Origin: Deinococcus actinosclerus
GTDB lineage: Bacteria > Deinococcota > Deinococci > Deinococcales > Deinococcaceae
Assembly (NCBI RefSeq): GCF_001507665.1
Contig: NZ_CP013910.1
Location: 251,501 to 315,500 of the forward strand
Length of the DNA: 64,000 nt
Direction: 5' to 3'
A program made the position numbers and the translations under genes. Position 1 is the stretch's first letter, and each line of letters opens with the position of its first letter. The notes below the pieces were generated by a model. The model ran no database searches and was not told where the DNA came from. It was given only the letters and a program-made list of their open reading frames with translations. Positions 28,434-38,531 of this stretch are shown piece after piece.

Positions 28434-28658
28434 CATGGTGCAGCGGCGACATTATGGTCCGCACCGGACAAAATAGGAGCCTGACAAACAGGTTTTGATC
28501 ATCCGGCAGAGAAGGTGAGAGGTGGAACTGCTTCCGCAGCCGGCCTTCCTTGATTAGAAGAACTAAATATGACTGCTGGCCGAACAATCCGGTCTGTACT
28601 GGCTGAATCGGTTCAGATCAGGCGAAATCCTGTGCAGTAAGGGGAAAGCGCGCATGAC
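28434..28658. other. Intergenic stretch between divergent sugar operons
   Basis: This is the unassigned middle of a 377-bp gap between the lacI-type gene and the ROK gene. It is visibly less GC-rich than its surroundings. Short ORFs here (for example 28360-28587 minus) have no ribosome site and look spurious. It may hold further regulator sites, but I see no clear palindrome. Confidence 0.5.
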
Positions 28659-28688
28659 TTGACAGGGCATTGATGTCAAGCCTACGCT
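28659..28688 (+). promoter_or_regulatory. Promoter and inverted repeat of the ROK-xylBA operon
   Basis: TTGACA (28659-28664) and TACGCT (28683-28688) have 18-bp spacing. The -35 is one arm of a perfect dyad TTGACA-N9-TGTCAA (28659-28679). Downstream, GTTAAATCAACTAAC (28696-28710) resembles AT-rich XylR/ROK operators. Both are candidates for xylose-responsive control. Confidence 0.7.
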
Positions 28689-28721
28689 GCACTTCGTTAA
28701 ATCAACTAACTAAAGCGAGGC

Positions 28722-29920
28722 ATGATGGCTCCCACCCAAGGCGGCGACCAGCCCTACCTGAAACACCTCAACCGCGCCCACGTGCTCCACCTGCTGCGCA
28801 CCCACCCCGGCCTCAGCCGCGCCGAACTCGCCGCCCACAGCGGCCTGACCAAGGTCACCGTCGGCAGCCTCGTCACCGGGCTGCTGGACGCGGGCTGGCT
28901 CGACGAGGGGGGCGCCCGCCCCGGCGCCACCGGACGCCCGGGCCGCGAACTGCACCTCGGCGAGACCCGGCACGTCCTCCTGGGCGCAGAGATTGGCGTG
29001 CTCGGCGCGCGCGCCGTCGCCACCACCCTGCGCGGCACCGTCCTGGCCCGCGCCGAGACCCGCACCCCCACCACCACCCCGCACGCCGCCGCGCAGACCA
29101 TCACCCGGCTATGCGGGCAACTGCTGCAGGACCCCGCCACGCAGGGCCGCGAGCTGCTGGGCCTGGGCGTGGCCCTGCCCGGCCCGGTCAGCCCGGACGG
29201 CACGCGCGTCCTGTACGCCCCCAACCTCGGCTGGGACGACGTGCCCTTCCTGGAGCTGCTGCGCGCCGCGCCCGACATCCCCCCCACCTGCCCACGGAGG
29301 CCATCACGCTGGACAACGAGGCCAACGCCGCCGCGTTCGGCGAGAGCTTCCTGCGCCCCGGCGAGCCGCCGCAGCTGCTGGCGTACGTCAGCCTGGGCAG
29401 CGGCGTCGGGGCCGGATTCACGGCCCTGAGCGGCACCCCACACGTCCTGCGCGGCGCGCGCGGCCTGGCCGGGGAGATCGGGCACGCGATCATCCAGCCC
29501 GGCGGGCTGTACTGCCACTGCGGGAACCGCGGCTGCGTCGAGACCCTGCTGGGCGGCTGGGCGATCCGCGCCGCGCTGAACCTGAACGTCCTCGACCCGC
29601 TGGACGAGGCCCTCGCGCCGCGCCTGCGCGAGGCCGCCGTGCAGGTCACCCTCGGCCGCGCCGGGGAGGCGCTGGGGCAGCTGCTCGTGAACCTGCACCA
29701 GACCCTCGGCCCGGACGAGATCGTCATCGGCGGCGCCCTGACCCGCCTGGACGGCGCCGTGCTGGGCCCCGCGCTGGACGTGTACCACGCCCGGCAGTGG
29801 CGCCCGGCCGCGCCGCCCGCGCGCGTCACGGTCCGCCAGGACAGCCTGTACCTGCCCGCGCTGGGCGCCGCCGCGCAGTTGCTCGCGCGCGTGATCGACA
29901 CCCCACAGGAGCCCGCATGA
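28722..29920 (+). pseudogene. ROK-family regulator (XylR-like), frameshifted
   Basis: A sugar-responsive repressor of the ROK family with a winged helix at residues ~13-60 ([33 protein letters not shown]). The kinase-like domain starts in frame ([25 protein letters not shown]), but after APDIPPT the frame is lost. One extra C in the C7 tract at 29279-29285 restores [20 protein letters not shown]. The rest is then intact, including the ROK zinc motif [16 protein letters not shown]. It probably controls xylBA in response to xylose. ATGs lie at 28722 and 28725; the stop overlaps xylB (ATGA). Confidence 0.85.
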
Positions 29921-31401
29921 CCCCCACCACCCCTACGCCCCTCACGCCCGTCACGCTGGGACTGGACGTCGGCACCAGCGGCGTCAAGGCCGTCGCCGTC
30001 ACCGCCAGTGGCGACACCCTGGCCGAGAGCACCCACCCCTACCCCCTCCTGACCCCCCGCCCCGGCTGGACCGAGCAGCGCCCGGCGGACTGGCTGGCGG
30101 GCGTGCGCGCCGCGCTGCGCGACCTGAGCGGCGCACTGGAGGGGAAGGCGCAGCCCCTGGCGCTGGGGCTCAGCGGGCAGATGCACGGCCTCGTCCCCCT
30201 GGACGCCCAGGGCGAGGTGCTGCGCCCCGCGCTGCTGTGGAACGACCAGCGGACCGGCGCGCAGGTCGAGCAGATCGAGGCCCGCGTCCCCCGCGCCGAC
30301 CTGGTCGCGCGGACCGGGAACCGCGCCGTGACTGGCTTCCAGCTGCCCAAGATCCTCTGGCTGCGGGACGAGGAACCCGAGGTCTTCGCCCGGCTGCGCC
30401 ACGCGCTGATCCCCAAGGACTACGTCGGCTTCGCCCTGACCGGCATGATGGCCGCTGAACCCAGCGACGCCAGCGGGGTGGGCGCGCTGAACCTCGCGCG
30501 CGGCGCGTGGGACGCGGACGTGCTGGGTGCACTCGACCTGACGCCCGACCTGTTCCCGCCGCTGCTGCGCTCCACCGACGTCGTCGGGACGCTGACCCGC
30601 GAGTGGGCCGCCGCGACCGGCCTCCCCGAGGGGCTGCCTGTCGTCGCGGGGGGCGGGGACAACGCCGCCGCCGGGATCGCCCTGGGCCTCTCGGGTGACC
30701 GGCCCGACGTGGGCAGCGTCAGCCTGGGCACCAGCGGCGTGATCTTCAGCCCCCTGCGCCACCCCACCCCCGACCCGGGGGGCCGCGTGCACCTGTTCGC
30801 GCACGCCGACGGCGGCTACCACCTGCTCGGCGTGACCCTCTCCGCCGCCGGGTCCCTGGAATGGCTGCACGCGAAACTCGCGCCTGACACGCCCATCTCC
30901 GTGCTGCTGGAGGAGGCCGCGCAGGTCCCCCCGGGCGCCGGCGGGGTGACGTTCCTGCCGTACCTGTCGGGCGAACGCAGTCCCCTGATGAACCCCCACG
31001 CCCGCGCGGCCTTCACCGGCCTGAGCCTCGCGCACGGCCGCGCCCACCTGACCCGCGCCGTGCTGGAGGGCAGCGTCGCCGCGCTGGCCGACGCGTACCG
31101 CGTCATGCAGGCCATCGCCCCGCTGAACACCCTGATCTCCACCGGGGGCGGCGCCCGCTCGGATCTGTGGCTGGGCCTCGCCAGCAGCGCCCTGAACCTC
31201 CCCCTCCACCCCACTGCCCAGCGCCCCGGCGCGGCCCACGGCGCCGCCATTCTCGCCATGCCCGCCGCCGGACTCCACCCGGGCCTCACGGCCGCCATGG
31301 ACGCCACCCGCCCCGACCTCCACCCGCCCGTCCCGCCCGTGGACATGGCGGACGCCCTGAGCGCCTACGCCGCTGCCCGCACTGCCCTCTACGGGGGCTG
31401 A
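29917..31401 (+). CDS. xylB: Xylulokinase
   Basis: Phosphorylates D-xylulose with ATP to xylulose-5-phosphate, the entry into the pentose phosphate pathway. The FGGY-kinase fold is complete over 494 residues: [21 protein letters not shown] at the start, [30 protein letters not shown], and [16 protein letters not shown]. The ATG at 29917 overlaps the ROK stop by 4 bp, so much longer in-frame extensions are spurious. It is followed by xylA after 61 bp. Confidence 0.95.
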   Translation: MTPTTPTPLTPVTLGLDVGTSGVKAVAVTASGDTLAESTHPYPLLTPRPGWTEQRPADWLAGVRAALRDLSGALEGKAQPLALGLSGQMHGLVPLDAQGEVLRPALLWNDQRTGAQVEQIEARVPRADLVARTGNRAVTGFQLPKILWLRDEEPEVFARLRHALIPKDYVGFALTGMMAAEPSDASGVGALNLARGAWDADVLGALDLTPDLFPPLLRSTDVVGTLTREWAAATGLPEGLPVVAGGGDNAAAGIALGLSGDRPDVGSVSLGTSGVIFSPLRHPTPDPGGRVHLFAHADGGYHLLGVTLSAAGSLEWLHAKLAPDTPISVLLEEAAQVPPGAGGVTFLPYLSGERSPLMNPHARAAFTGLSLAHGRAHLTRAVLEGSVAALADAYRVMQAIAPLNTLISTGGGARSDLWLGLASSALNLPLHPTAQRPGAAHGAAILAMPAAGLHPGLTAAMDATRPDLHPPVPPVDMADALSAYAAARTALYGG

Positions 31402-31462
31402 GCGTCCAGGACGCCGCTGCCCCTTCCCGTCCGACCTCTCGATCCCTCTCAAGGAGCCCCGC

Positions 31463-32629
<1,167 letters not shown>

Positions 32630-32648
32630 GCGGCGCTACCCTCGGCCC

Positions 32649-33710
32649 ATGACCACGCCCGCAGTCCACACCCGCACCTGGGGCTCTGCGCCCGACGGGC
32701 AGCCCATCACGCAGTTCACGCTGACGCTGCCCGGCGGCGTGCAGGCCCATCTGACCGACCTGGGCGCCACCCTCACCAGCCTGCACGTCCCCGACCGCAG
32801 TGGCACGCCGGGCGAGGTCGTGCTGGGCTTCGACCACCCTGAACCCTACCTGAGCCGCGACAGGGCGCCGTTCCTGGGCAGTACCGTGGGCCGCTTCGCC
32901 AACCGCATTGCCCAGGCCCGCTACACGCTGGACGGGCAGGCGATCCACCTGACCCCCAGCGACGGCCCGCACGCCCTGCATGGCGGCCCGCGCGGCTTCG
33001 ACCTGCACCTCTGGCACGGGCACGCGGAGGTGGCAGGCGAGGGCGCGCAGGTGACGTTTACCCGCACCAGCCCCCACGGCGAGGAGGGGTACCCCGGCAC
33101 CCTGCACGTGCAGGTCACGTACCGCCTGACCGCCGATCCCTCCCCGACCCTGAGCATCGAGTACCGCGCCACCACCGACGCGCCCACCCACGTCAACCTG
33201 ACGAACCACACCTACTGGAACCTCAGTCCCGACGCGCACGAGGGTGTTCACGCGCACCACCTCACCCTGCCCGCCGATGCGTTCACGCCCACCCACGCGG
33301 ACGGCATTCCCACCGGGATCATGCAAGACGTGACCGGCACGCCACTGGACTTCCGCACCCCCCGCACCCTGGGCGACGCGCTGGCCGAGCAGCCCGGCGG
33401 CTTCGACCACAACCTGCTGCTGCGCGGGCAGCCCGGCACCCTGCGCCCCGCCGCCACCCTGCACCACCCCGCCAGCGGCCGCACCCTGGAGATCCGCACC
33501 ACCGAACCCGCCCTCCAGCTGTACACCGCGAACTTCCTGGACGGCCGGCACACCGGGCACGCGGGCCGCGTCCACGCCCCACAGGCCGCCGTGTGCCTGG
33601 AAACGCAGCACGTCCCGGACTCGCCCAACCAGCCGCAGTTCCCCACCACCCGCCTCGACCCGGGGCAGACCTTCACGTCCCGCACGGTGCACACCTTCCG
33701 AATTCAGTGA
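32649..33710 (+). CDS. galM: Aldose 1-epimerase
   Basis: Interconverts alpha and beta anomers of aldoses, supplying the right anomer of xylose or glucose to the isomerase or kinases. The 353-residue beta-sandwich enzyme has FLGSTVGRFANRIAQARYTLDG, the catalytic His in HVNLTNHTYWNLS, the LPADAFTPTHADGIPTG loop and the catalytic Glu in CLETQHVPDSPN. It is 19 bp after xylA, yet TACCCT lies 6 nt before its ATG, so it may also have its own leaderless promoter. Confidence 0.95.
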   Translation: MTTPAVHTRTWGSAPDGQPITQFTLTLPGGVQAHLTDLGATLTSLHVPDRSGTPGEVVLGFDHPEPYLSRDRAPFLGSTVGRFANRIAQARYTLDGQAIHLTPSDGPHALHGGPRGFDLHLWHGHAEVAGEGAQVTFTRTSPHGEEGYPGTLHVQVTYRLTADPSPTLSIEYRATTDAPTHVNLTNHTYWNLSPDAHEGVHAHHLTLPADAFTPTHADGIPTGIMQDVTGTPLDFRTPRTLGDALAEQPGGFDHNLLLRGQPGTLRPAATLHHPASGRTLEIRTTEPALQLYTANFLDGRHTGHAGRVHAPQAAVCLETQHVPDSPNQPQFPTTRLDPGQTFTSRTVHTFRIQ

Positions 33711-33726
33711 GTGCAGGGGAGGCCGG

Positions 33727-35931
33727 TCAGGGGACGCAGCGCACCGACTCGACGCCCGGCGTGAGCGTCACCCGGCAGGCCGGGGCCGCCGCGCCGTCGA
33801 GCGTCACCGGGGCCACCAGCGGCGCCCCGAAGGCGGGAATGAGCGCCCAGCCCTCGTCGTCCGTGCGGCGGGTGCCCTGCACGTCCAGGGTCGCGTAGGG
33901 CAGCGGCGCGCCGTCCGCCCCCAGCAGGCGCACCCACACGAACGCCTCGAAATTCCCCGTCCAGTCGACTACCGCCGCGCCCTGACCCGCGAGCGTCACG
34001 TCCCGCCGCTCCTCACGCACGCTCACCGTGACCGGCAGCGCGTCGAAATCCGGCGTGACACTCACCGCCTGCGTGCCCGGCGAGAGCAGCACCAGCGCCT
34101 CCCCACGCGCGTCCGACACCACCCGCACGCCATTGACCCGCAGCGGCACGCCCGGCAGCCCCACCCGCACCAGCACGCCGGGGCCCGGATCGTCCGGGGT
34201 CAGGTACGCCCGCCCCGCCACCCAGGCCACCCCCGCCCGGCCCGAGGCGCTCCAGCCGCCGTCGGTACTCGCCGAGGCGGTCAGGGCCACCGGGCCCGCG
34301 TAGGCGTACCCCAGGCGCGCCGAGCGCTGCGGCAGCGTGCTGAACTGCGCGGCGGCCGTCACGGTGTGGCCCGGCGCGGGTTGCCAGCGGGCCTCCGTGA
34401 CCGCAGAGAACGTGCCCGCAGCCAGCGGCGCGTTCCGCTGCGCCAGCGCGGCGCCCGTGACCGACAGCGTGTCCCGGGGCGTCCAGGTGAGGCTGAGCCC
34501 GGCCTGCCAGCCCAGCTGCCCCGCCTCGGCTGCCAGCTGCGCGCGCGCGGCTGCCGTCAGCTGCGGCGTGACCTGACGGCTGACCGAGGCGCCCGCCGCG
34601 TACTGGGCCTGACCGGGCGTGGCCTGCGCCGTCACGCTGACGGTCGTGCCGCTCCCGCTCCCGGCCCACCCGGCCGACGCCGAGACGCTGCTGGCCCGGA
34701 GGTTCAGCGGCACGAGACGCGCCGCGCCGCTCAGGCGCCACTCGTCCCGCAGCAGCGTCACGTCGCCGGTCAGCGCCGTATCCTGCGGCCGGGCCGAGCG
34801 GTACGCCAGATTCACGCCCGCGCTGTAGGACAGGTCCGCGTACCGCGCCCCCAGCTGCCCCTGCCAGTCGCCGGGCTGCCACTGCGCCTCGCCCGAGAGG
34901 CTCCAGCGGTCCGTCACCCCGTACACGCCGTTCAGGGTCGCGGCGCCTGCCCGGCCCTTCACGCCCGCCTCGGCCTGCACGGCCAGCGCGTGCGCGGTCA
35001 CGAGCACGTCGCCCGGCCCGTACACCCGGGATTCCGTCCGTTCGCCCGTGGCGTCCACGATGACCGCCTGCAGCGTGCCGGCCGGGGCGTTCACGCCCAC
35101 GTTCCGCAGGATCAGCTGCCCGGCCCGCACGCGCACCGGCGGCAGGTCGTCCCCGTTCACCCGCAGGCGCACCTCGGCGTCCAGCGGCAGGGGCATGGTC
35201 CACAGCGGCAGCCGGTAGGCCCGCGCGTCCCCCCAGTTGATCCTCACCCCGCTGATCCGCTGATCGTTCAGGCGGGTCTCGCCGTCCACGCGCTGCGCGT
35301 ACGCCTGCGCCGTCACGGTGAGGCGGGGTGAGACCTGATACACCGCGCCGAGCTGCGCCTCGACCTGGGGGGCCGCCTGGCCCTGCGCGCGCACGCTGAC
35401 CCCCACCGCGCCGGTCAGCGGACCGGACTGCGCGCCCGCCTGCACGCCCAGCTCGCGCGAGAGGTCCTCGGTGCCGGGCGTGCGCTCCAGGCGGCCCTGC
35501 ACGCCCAGCGTGACCAGTGGCAGCGTGGCGTCCGGCCCGGGCGCACTGGAGTGCCGGTCGGCCAGGTTCAGGGTGTTGCCGGGCAGCAGCGCCAGCTGCG
35601 GGCGCACGGTCAACGTGAGTTCCGACGGGTCGAAGTCGAGGTCCAGCTCGCCGCTCAGCTGCACGAACGCGCCCAGGTCGCAGGTGGCCTGCGCCACCGC
35701 GTACGCGGACTCGGACGGCCGCAGCAGCCGGGATTCGACCCACACCGCGCCCGGCGGCAGGAGGGCCAGCCCGCCCCCGCGCGCCTCGCCGTTGATCGTG
35801 GCGTCCACGAACACCGGTTCCGCAGCGCAGGGCGACGGGCTGGCCGCGCTCTCCTGCGCCGCCGCGTGACCGGCCAGCAGGGCCGCCAGCAGCCACGCCC
35901 CGCGCAGATCAGGGCAGCGTGAGCGTCTCAC
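33727..35931 (-). CDS. Fimbrial usher protein (archaic chaperone-usher type)
   Basis: A 734-residue outer-membrane protein that would assemble and export pilin. It begins with a short signal-like hydrophobic stretch (WLLAALLAGHAAAQ), then an N-domain with an early Cys pair. The middle is a long beta-strand-rich barrel with alternating Tyr/Val/Ala repeats and RVNGDDLPPVRVRAGQLILRNV, typical of ushers. Two C-terminal beta domains end in CRVTLTPGVESVRC. The GTG start overlaps the chaperone stop by 23 bp. It is the last gene of the fimbrial operon and converges on galM. Confidence 0.75.
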   Translation of the reverse strand: MRRSRCPDLRGAWLLAALLAGHAAAQESAASPSPCAAEPVFVDATINGEARGGGLALLPPGAVWVESRLLRPSESAYAVAQATCDLGAFVQLSGELDLDFDPSELTLTVRPQLALLPGNTLNLADRHSSAPGPDATLPLVTLGVQGRLERTPGTEDLSRELGVQAGAQSGPLTGAVGVSVRAQGQAAPQVEAQLGAVYQVSPRLTVTAQAYAQRVDGETRLNDQRISGVRINWGDARAYRLPLWTMPLPLDAEVRLRVNGDDLPPVRVRAGQLILRNVGVNAPAGTLQAVIVDATGERTESRVYGPGDVLVTAHALAVQAEAGVKGRAGAATLNGVYGVTDRWSLSGEAQWQPGDWQGQLGARYADLSYSAGVNLAYRSARPQDTALTGDVTLLRDEWRLSGAARLVPLNLRASSVSASAGWAGSGSGTTVSVTAQATPGQAQYAAGASVSRQVTPQLTAAARAQLAAEAGQLGWQAGLSLTWTPRDTLSVTGAALAQRNAPLAAGTFSAVTEARWQPAPGHTVTAAAQFSTLPQRSARLGYAYAGPVALTASASTDGGWSASGRAGVAWVAGRAYLTPDDPGPGVLVRVGLPGVPLRVNGVRVVSDARGEALVLLSPGTQAVSVTPDFDALPVTVSVREERRDVTLAGQGAAVVDWTGNFEAFVWVRLLGADGAPLPYATLDVQGTRRTDDEGWALIPAFGAPLVAPVTLDGAAAPACRVTLTPGVESVRCVP

Positions 35932-36610
35932 GTCCGACCTTGCCGCTCGCGTCCGTGAACTGCACGGTCACGCTGCGGGCCCCGCCCAGCTCGCCCAGCG
36001 GCACACTCAGGGTGCTGCGGCCCAGCACGGCGGTGCTGCCCAGGTTCACGCTGCGGTCCCCGATCAGGGCGCTCAGGACCCGGTAGGTCTGGTGGGCGTT
36101 GCCGCTGTTCACGAGATCGAGCGTGCCCTGCGTGCCCGACTGGCGCACCTGGAACGCCACGCGGGGCGCGCTGCCCGGCGGCGTGACGTACACCGGCAGC
36201 GACAGCTGCACCAGCTGGCGCACGTTCATCTGGGCGTCCGGCGTGCTGCTGGACTCCGACGGCGTGTCGCTGCCCGGCACCTGCTGCACGAAGACCCGGT
36301 AGGTCAGCTCGTCCGCGCCGGCCTTCTTCAGGAGCCCCAGCCGGATCACCTGCGCCTCGCCACGTTTCAGCGTGAAGCTCGCGGGATTCACGATCACGTC
36401 CCGGGTCGGTTCGTACACGTGCTCCCCGCCCTGGGTTCCCCAGCGGCGCACCTCCACCTGAAAGGTCATGGGGCCCCCCGAGGGATTCTCAAAGCGCACC
36501 TGCGCCGTGTTCGTCCGCTCCGGGTTCAGGTTGAACGCCGTGGGACTCACGCTGAAGCCCTGGGCGGCGGCCACGCCCAGCGCCAGCAGCAGACCCGCGA
36601 GGCGCCTCAC
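35909..36610 (-). CDS. Periplasmic fimbrial chaperone (PapD-like)
   Basis: A 233-residue exported chaperone that donates a strand to pilin subunits. Signal peptide RRLAGLLLALGVAAAQ is followed by FSVSPTAFNLNPERTNTAQVRFENPSG, the first Ig-like strand set. Basic residues follow in RRWGTQGGEHVYEPTRDVIVNPASFTLKRGEAQVIRL, a typical chaperone motif with a surface Arg/Lys. The second Ig domain ends with VGRETLTLP. The GTG at 36610 overlaps the stop of the preceding minor subunit gene (GTGA). Confidence 0.85.
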   Translation of the reverse strand: MRRLAGLLLALGVAAAQGFSVSPTAFNLNPERTNTAQVRFENPSGGPMTFQVEVRRWGTQGGEHVYEPTRDVIVNPASFTLKRGEAQVIRLGLLKKAGADELTYRVFVQQVPGSDTPSESSSTPDAQMNVRQLVQLSLPVYVTPPGSAPRVAFQVRQSGTQGTLDLVNSGNAHQTYRVLSALIGDRSVNLGSTAVLGRSTLSVPLGELGGARSVTVQFTDASGKVGRETLTLP

Positions 36611-37011
36611 GGCCGGCCCCCGTCCACAGCCTCGGTGGTCACGGCGAACAGCACCTGATACGTGCCGCCCGGCGCGGCCCACTGCCCGGCGGGCACCACC
36701 AGCGGCAGGTCGAACGCGCGCGACCCCTGCACCCGCAGGTCGAGCGGGACGCCCTGAATCTCGCCGCGCACCTCGCCGCGCTCGCCGCGCAGCACCACCG
36801 GGCCGCCCGGCGCGAGCAGCGGGCCGGCGGGCGTGCTGAACTGCACGCGGTACCAGCCGGTGCCCGGGCAGGAGACGCGCACGCTGATCTGCCCCCGCGC
36901 ACTGTCCGGCGCGGAGTAGGTCACGGGCGCACTGAGAAGCTGCGTCACCTGGCAGGGCGCAGGCGCGGCCTGGGCCGCACAGAGCAGGGACAGAAGGGCA
37001 AGTACACGCAC
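36607..37011 (-). CDS. Small exported protein of the fimbrial operon, probable minor subunit
   Basis: A 134-residue protein with signal peptide MRVLALLSLLCAAQA. The mature part is beta-rich with two Cys (PCQVTQ and VSCPGTGWYRV) that could form the disulphide expected in Csu-type pilin domains. It is poorly conserved and I assign it by position: it lies between the pilin and chaperone genes and shares 4 bp with the chaperone. A tip or adaptor subunit is the likely role. Confidence 0.6.
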   Translation of the reverse strand: MRVLALLSLLCAAQAAPAPCQVTQLLSAPVTYSAPDSARGQISVRVSCPGTGWYRVQFSTPAGPLLAPGGPVVLRGERGEVRGEIQGVPLDLRVQGSRAFDLPLVVPAGQWAAPGGTYQVLFAVTTEAVDGGRP

Positions 37012-37080
37012 GGGCTGACTCCTGAAAGGCTCCCGCCGCGGCGGCAGGGCAAAGGGGGACGGGGGGCGGTGAAGCAGGGC

Positions 37081-37117
37081 GGGCAGCCGGGCGTCGCTGG
37101 GACGCCCGCGCTGCCCG
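37081..37117 (-). terminator. Attenuator-like hairpin between pilin and the rest of the fimbrial operon
   Basis: GGGCAGC-C-GGGCGTC-GCTGG-GACGCCC-GC-GCTGCCC is a long, strong stem-loop starting 11 bp after the pilin stop. There is no T tract. It could stabilise pilin mRNA or reduce read-through so that pilin exceeds chaperone and usher. Confidence 0.55.
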
Positions 37118-37127
37118 TACCCGCGCT

Positions 37128-37670
37128 TTACTCGTTGTATTCGAACTTGACGACCATGTCGCCGGTGTACGTGCCGCCGGGGATCGTCCAGGCCACGTTC
37201 GGGTTCTGACCGGCGCCGCCCAGCTTGAAGCTGGCCTTGACCTCGTAGTACTCGTACTTGCCGCCCAGCATGGCCGGCTCGTACGACCCGGCGGTGCTGA
37301 AGCTCATGTGCATGGGGTTCGTGGCGCTCCAGGGGTTGGTGGTGATGTTGAAGCTGTACTTCTTGTCCGCGCGGGTCATGGTGACGCTGGTGGGCGTGAT
37401 GATCTTCAGCGCGGTGTCGTAGTTGCAGTCCACGGCCATGACCAGCTTGTCGGCGGTGACGTTGTTGCTGATGGCGCTCACGGTGCCCAAGTCAATCTTG
37501 TCCCAGGTGCGGCTCATGCCGGCCGCGCCGTTCCAGCCGGGGTTGGTGTAGGCCGTGATGCACACGTTCTTGACATTCACGGTCAGCGGGGTGCTCTGGC
37601 TGCCACTCACGGTGGCGGCGGCGGCGGTGCTCAGGGTAGCGGACAGGGCCAGCAGGGCGATTTTCCTCAT
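37128..37670 (-). CDS. Spore coat U/Csu-type fimbrial major subunit
   Basis: A 180-residue exported pilin. Signal peptide MRKIALLALSATLSTAAAA ends before TVSGSQSTPLTVNVKNVCITAY, which carries the first Cys. The second Cys is in VMAVDCNYDTALKI, matching the disulphide of SCPU-domain pilins. The C-terminal strand YTGDMVVKFEYNE fits the pilin fold. The ATG at 37670 is used, not the longer in-frame extension, because the signal peptide begins there. It is the first gene of a pilin-minor subunit-chaperone-usher operon. Confidence 0.8.
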   Translation of the reverse strand: MRKIALLALSATLSTAAAATVSGSQSTPLTVNVKNVCITAYTNPGWNGAAGMSRTWDKIDLGTVSAISNNVTADKLVMAVDCNYDTALKIITPTSVTMTRADKKYSFNITTNPWSATNPMHMSFSTAGSYEPAMLGGKYEYYEVKASFKLGGAGQNPNVAWTIPGGTYTGDMVVKFEYNE

Positions 37671-37851
37671 CTTCTTCTCCGGAGGCCAGGGTGACGCTGG
37701 CCGGCGCGCGTGACCATGCGGTGGTCTGACCGTGAACGCCCCTTCACCGGCAGGCGGGCGCTCAACGAGAACAGGGGCCGGTGCAGTGCGGCCCCACGCT
37801 GTAGGTCTCCCCACCCCGGCGTGTACCGCTGCTGTAACAGTAACGTAGAAA

Positions 37852-37877
37852 AACTCACGTTAACTACGCGTTAACGC
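37852..37877 (-). promoter_or_regulatory. Twin GTTAAC motifs upstream of the pilin gene
   Basis: CGTTAAC-TACG-CGTTAACG places two GTTAAC palindromes 11 bp apart in an AT-richer patch of the 236-bp region upstream of the pilin gene. It may be a regulator site or part of the promoter. I cannot fix the -10/-35 with confidence. Confidence 0.35.
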
Positions 37878-37906
37878 CAGAAATTTCACTACCCCCATCG
37901 GGTGGC

Positions 37907-38419
37907 TCACGGGCGGATGAACGGATAGGGGTTGATCGCGCCGCCACCCGCATAGATGCCGTAATGCAGGTGCGGCGGCGTGCCCTTCGCGTTCCCGCTG
38001 TCCCCCACGTAGCCCACCACGTCCCCCGCCTGCACCCAGTCCCCGCGCCTGAGGTCCGGGTACCGCTCCAGGTGCGCGTAGTAGTGCCGCTGCCCCGCCG
38101 GACCCAGGATCATCACCGTGCGGCCTCCCAGGGTGTTCGGCCCGACGTTCAGCACCACGCCGCGCGTCGTGGCGCGGATCGGCGTGCCGCGCGGCGCGAA
38201 GATGTCCACGCCCTCGTGCCGCCGCCCCTCACTGCGCGCCCCGCCCCAGGTGTCCGCGAAGCGCTGCCCCGGCAGAGGATTCGGGAGGCTGCCTGCCACC
38301 GGCGCGGGCTCGGCCATCAGCGCCGCCATCCGCTGCGCGCCCTGAATCAGCGGCCATAGCAGGTACGCCCCGCCCGCCAGCACCAGCACCGTCACGATCA
38401 GCCCGACCACCCTGCGCAT
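37907..38419 (-). CDS. Membrane-anchored M23 (LytM) metallopeptidase
   Basis: A 170-residue cell-wall hydrolase or LytM-domain regulator. One N-terminal membrane segment ([22 protein letters not shown]) anchors it. The LytM domain has the zinc ligands in [16 protein letters not shown] (HxxxD) and [12 protein letters not shown] (HxH). These are intact, so it is probably an active endopeptidase against peptide bridges in peptidoglycan. The ATG at 38419 is used because it begins the membrane anchor. It is divergent from the M16 pair. Confidence 0.88.
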   Translation of the reverse strand: MRRVVGLIVTVLVLAGGAYLLWPLIQGAQRMAALMAEPAPVAGSLPNPLPGQRFADTWGGARSEGRRHEGVDIFAPRGTPIRATTRGVVLNVGPNTLGGRTVMILGPAGQRHYYAHLERYPDLRRGDWVQAGDVVGYVGDSGNAKGTPPHLHYGIYAGGGAINPYPFIRP

Positions 38420-38519
38420 ATGCCCGCCAGCATGCCCTGCGCGCCCACACCGGAAACCGGGCAAAAGTTGCAGACCCGCCAACCATGAACGCGGCCACAA
38501 GGCATGTGCCGACGCGCGC

Positions 38520-38525
38520 TAGACT
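38520..38525 (+). promoter_or_regulatory. -10 box TAGACT of the M16 peptidase operon
   Basis: TAGACT ends 6 nt before the ATG at 38532, so a leaderless two-gene transcript is predicted. Confidence 0.5.
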
Positions 38526-38531
38526 GCCCGG

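Noticed and set aside
28360..28587. 75-codon minus-strand ORF upstream of the LacI-type gene
   Set aside because: It overlaps the predicted promoter and operator, has no ribosome site, and its sequence is not protein-like.
28659..28679. Radiation/desiccation response motif
   Set aside because: TTGACA-N9-TGTCAA differs from the known TTATGTCATTGACATAA-type palindrome and fits better as a sugar-regulator dyad or -35 coincidence.
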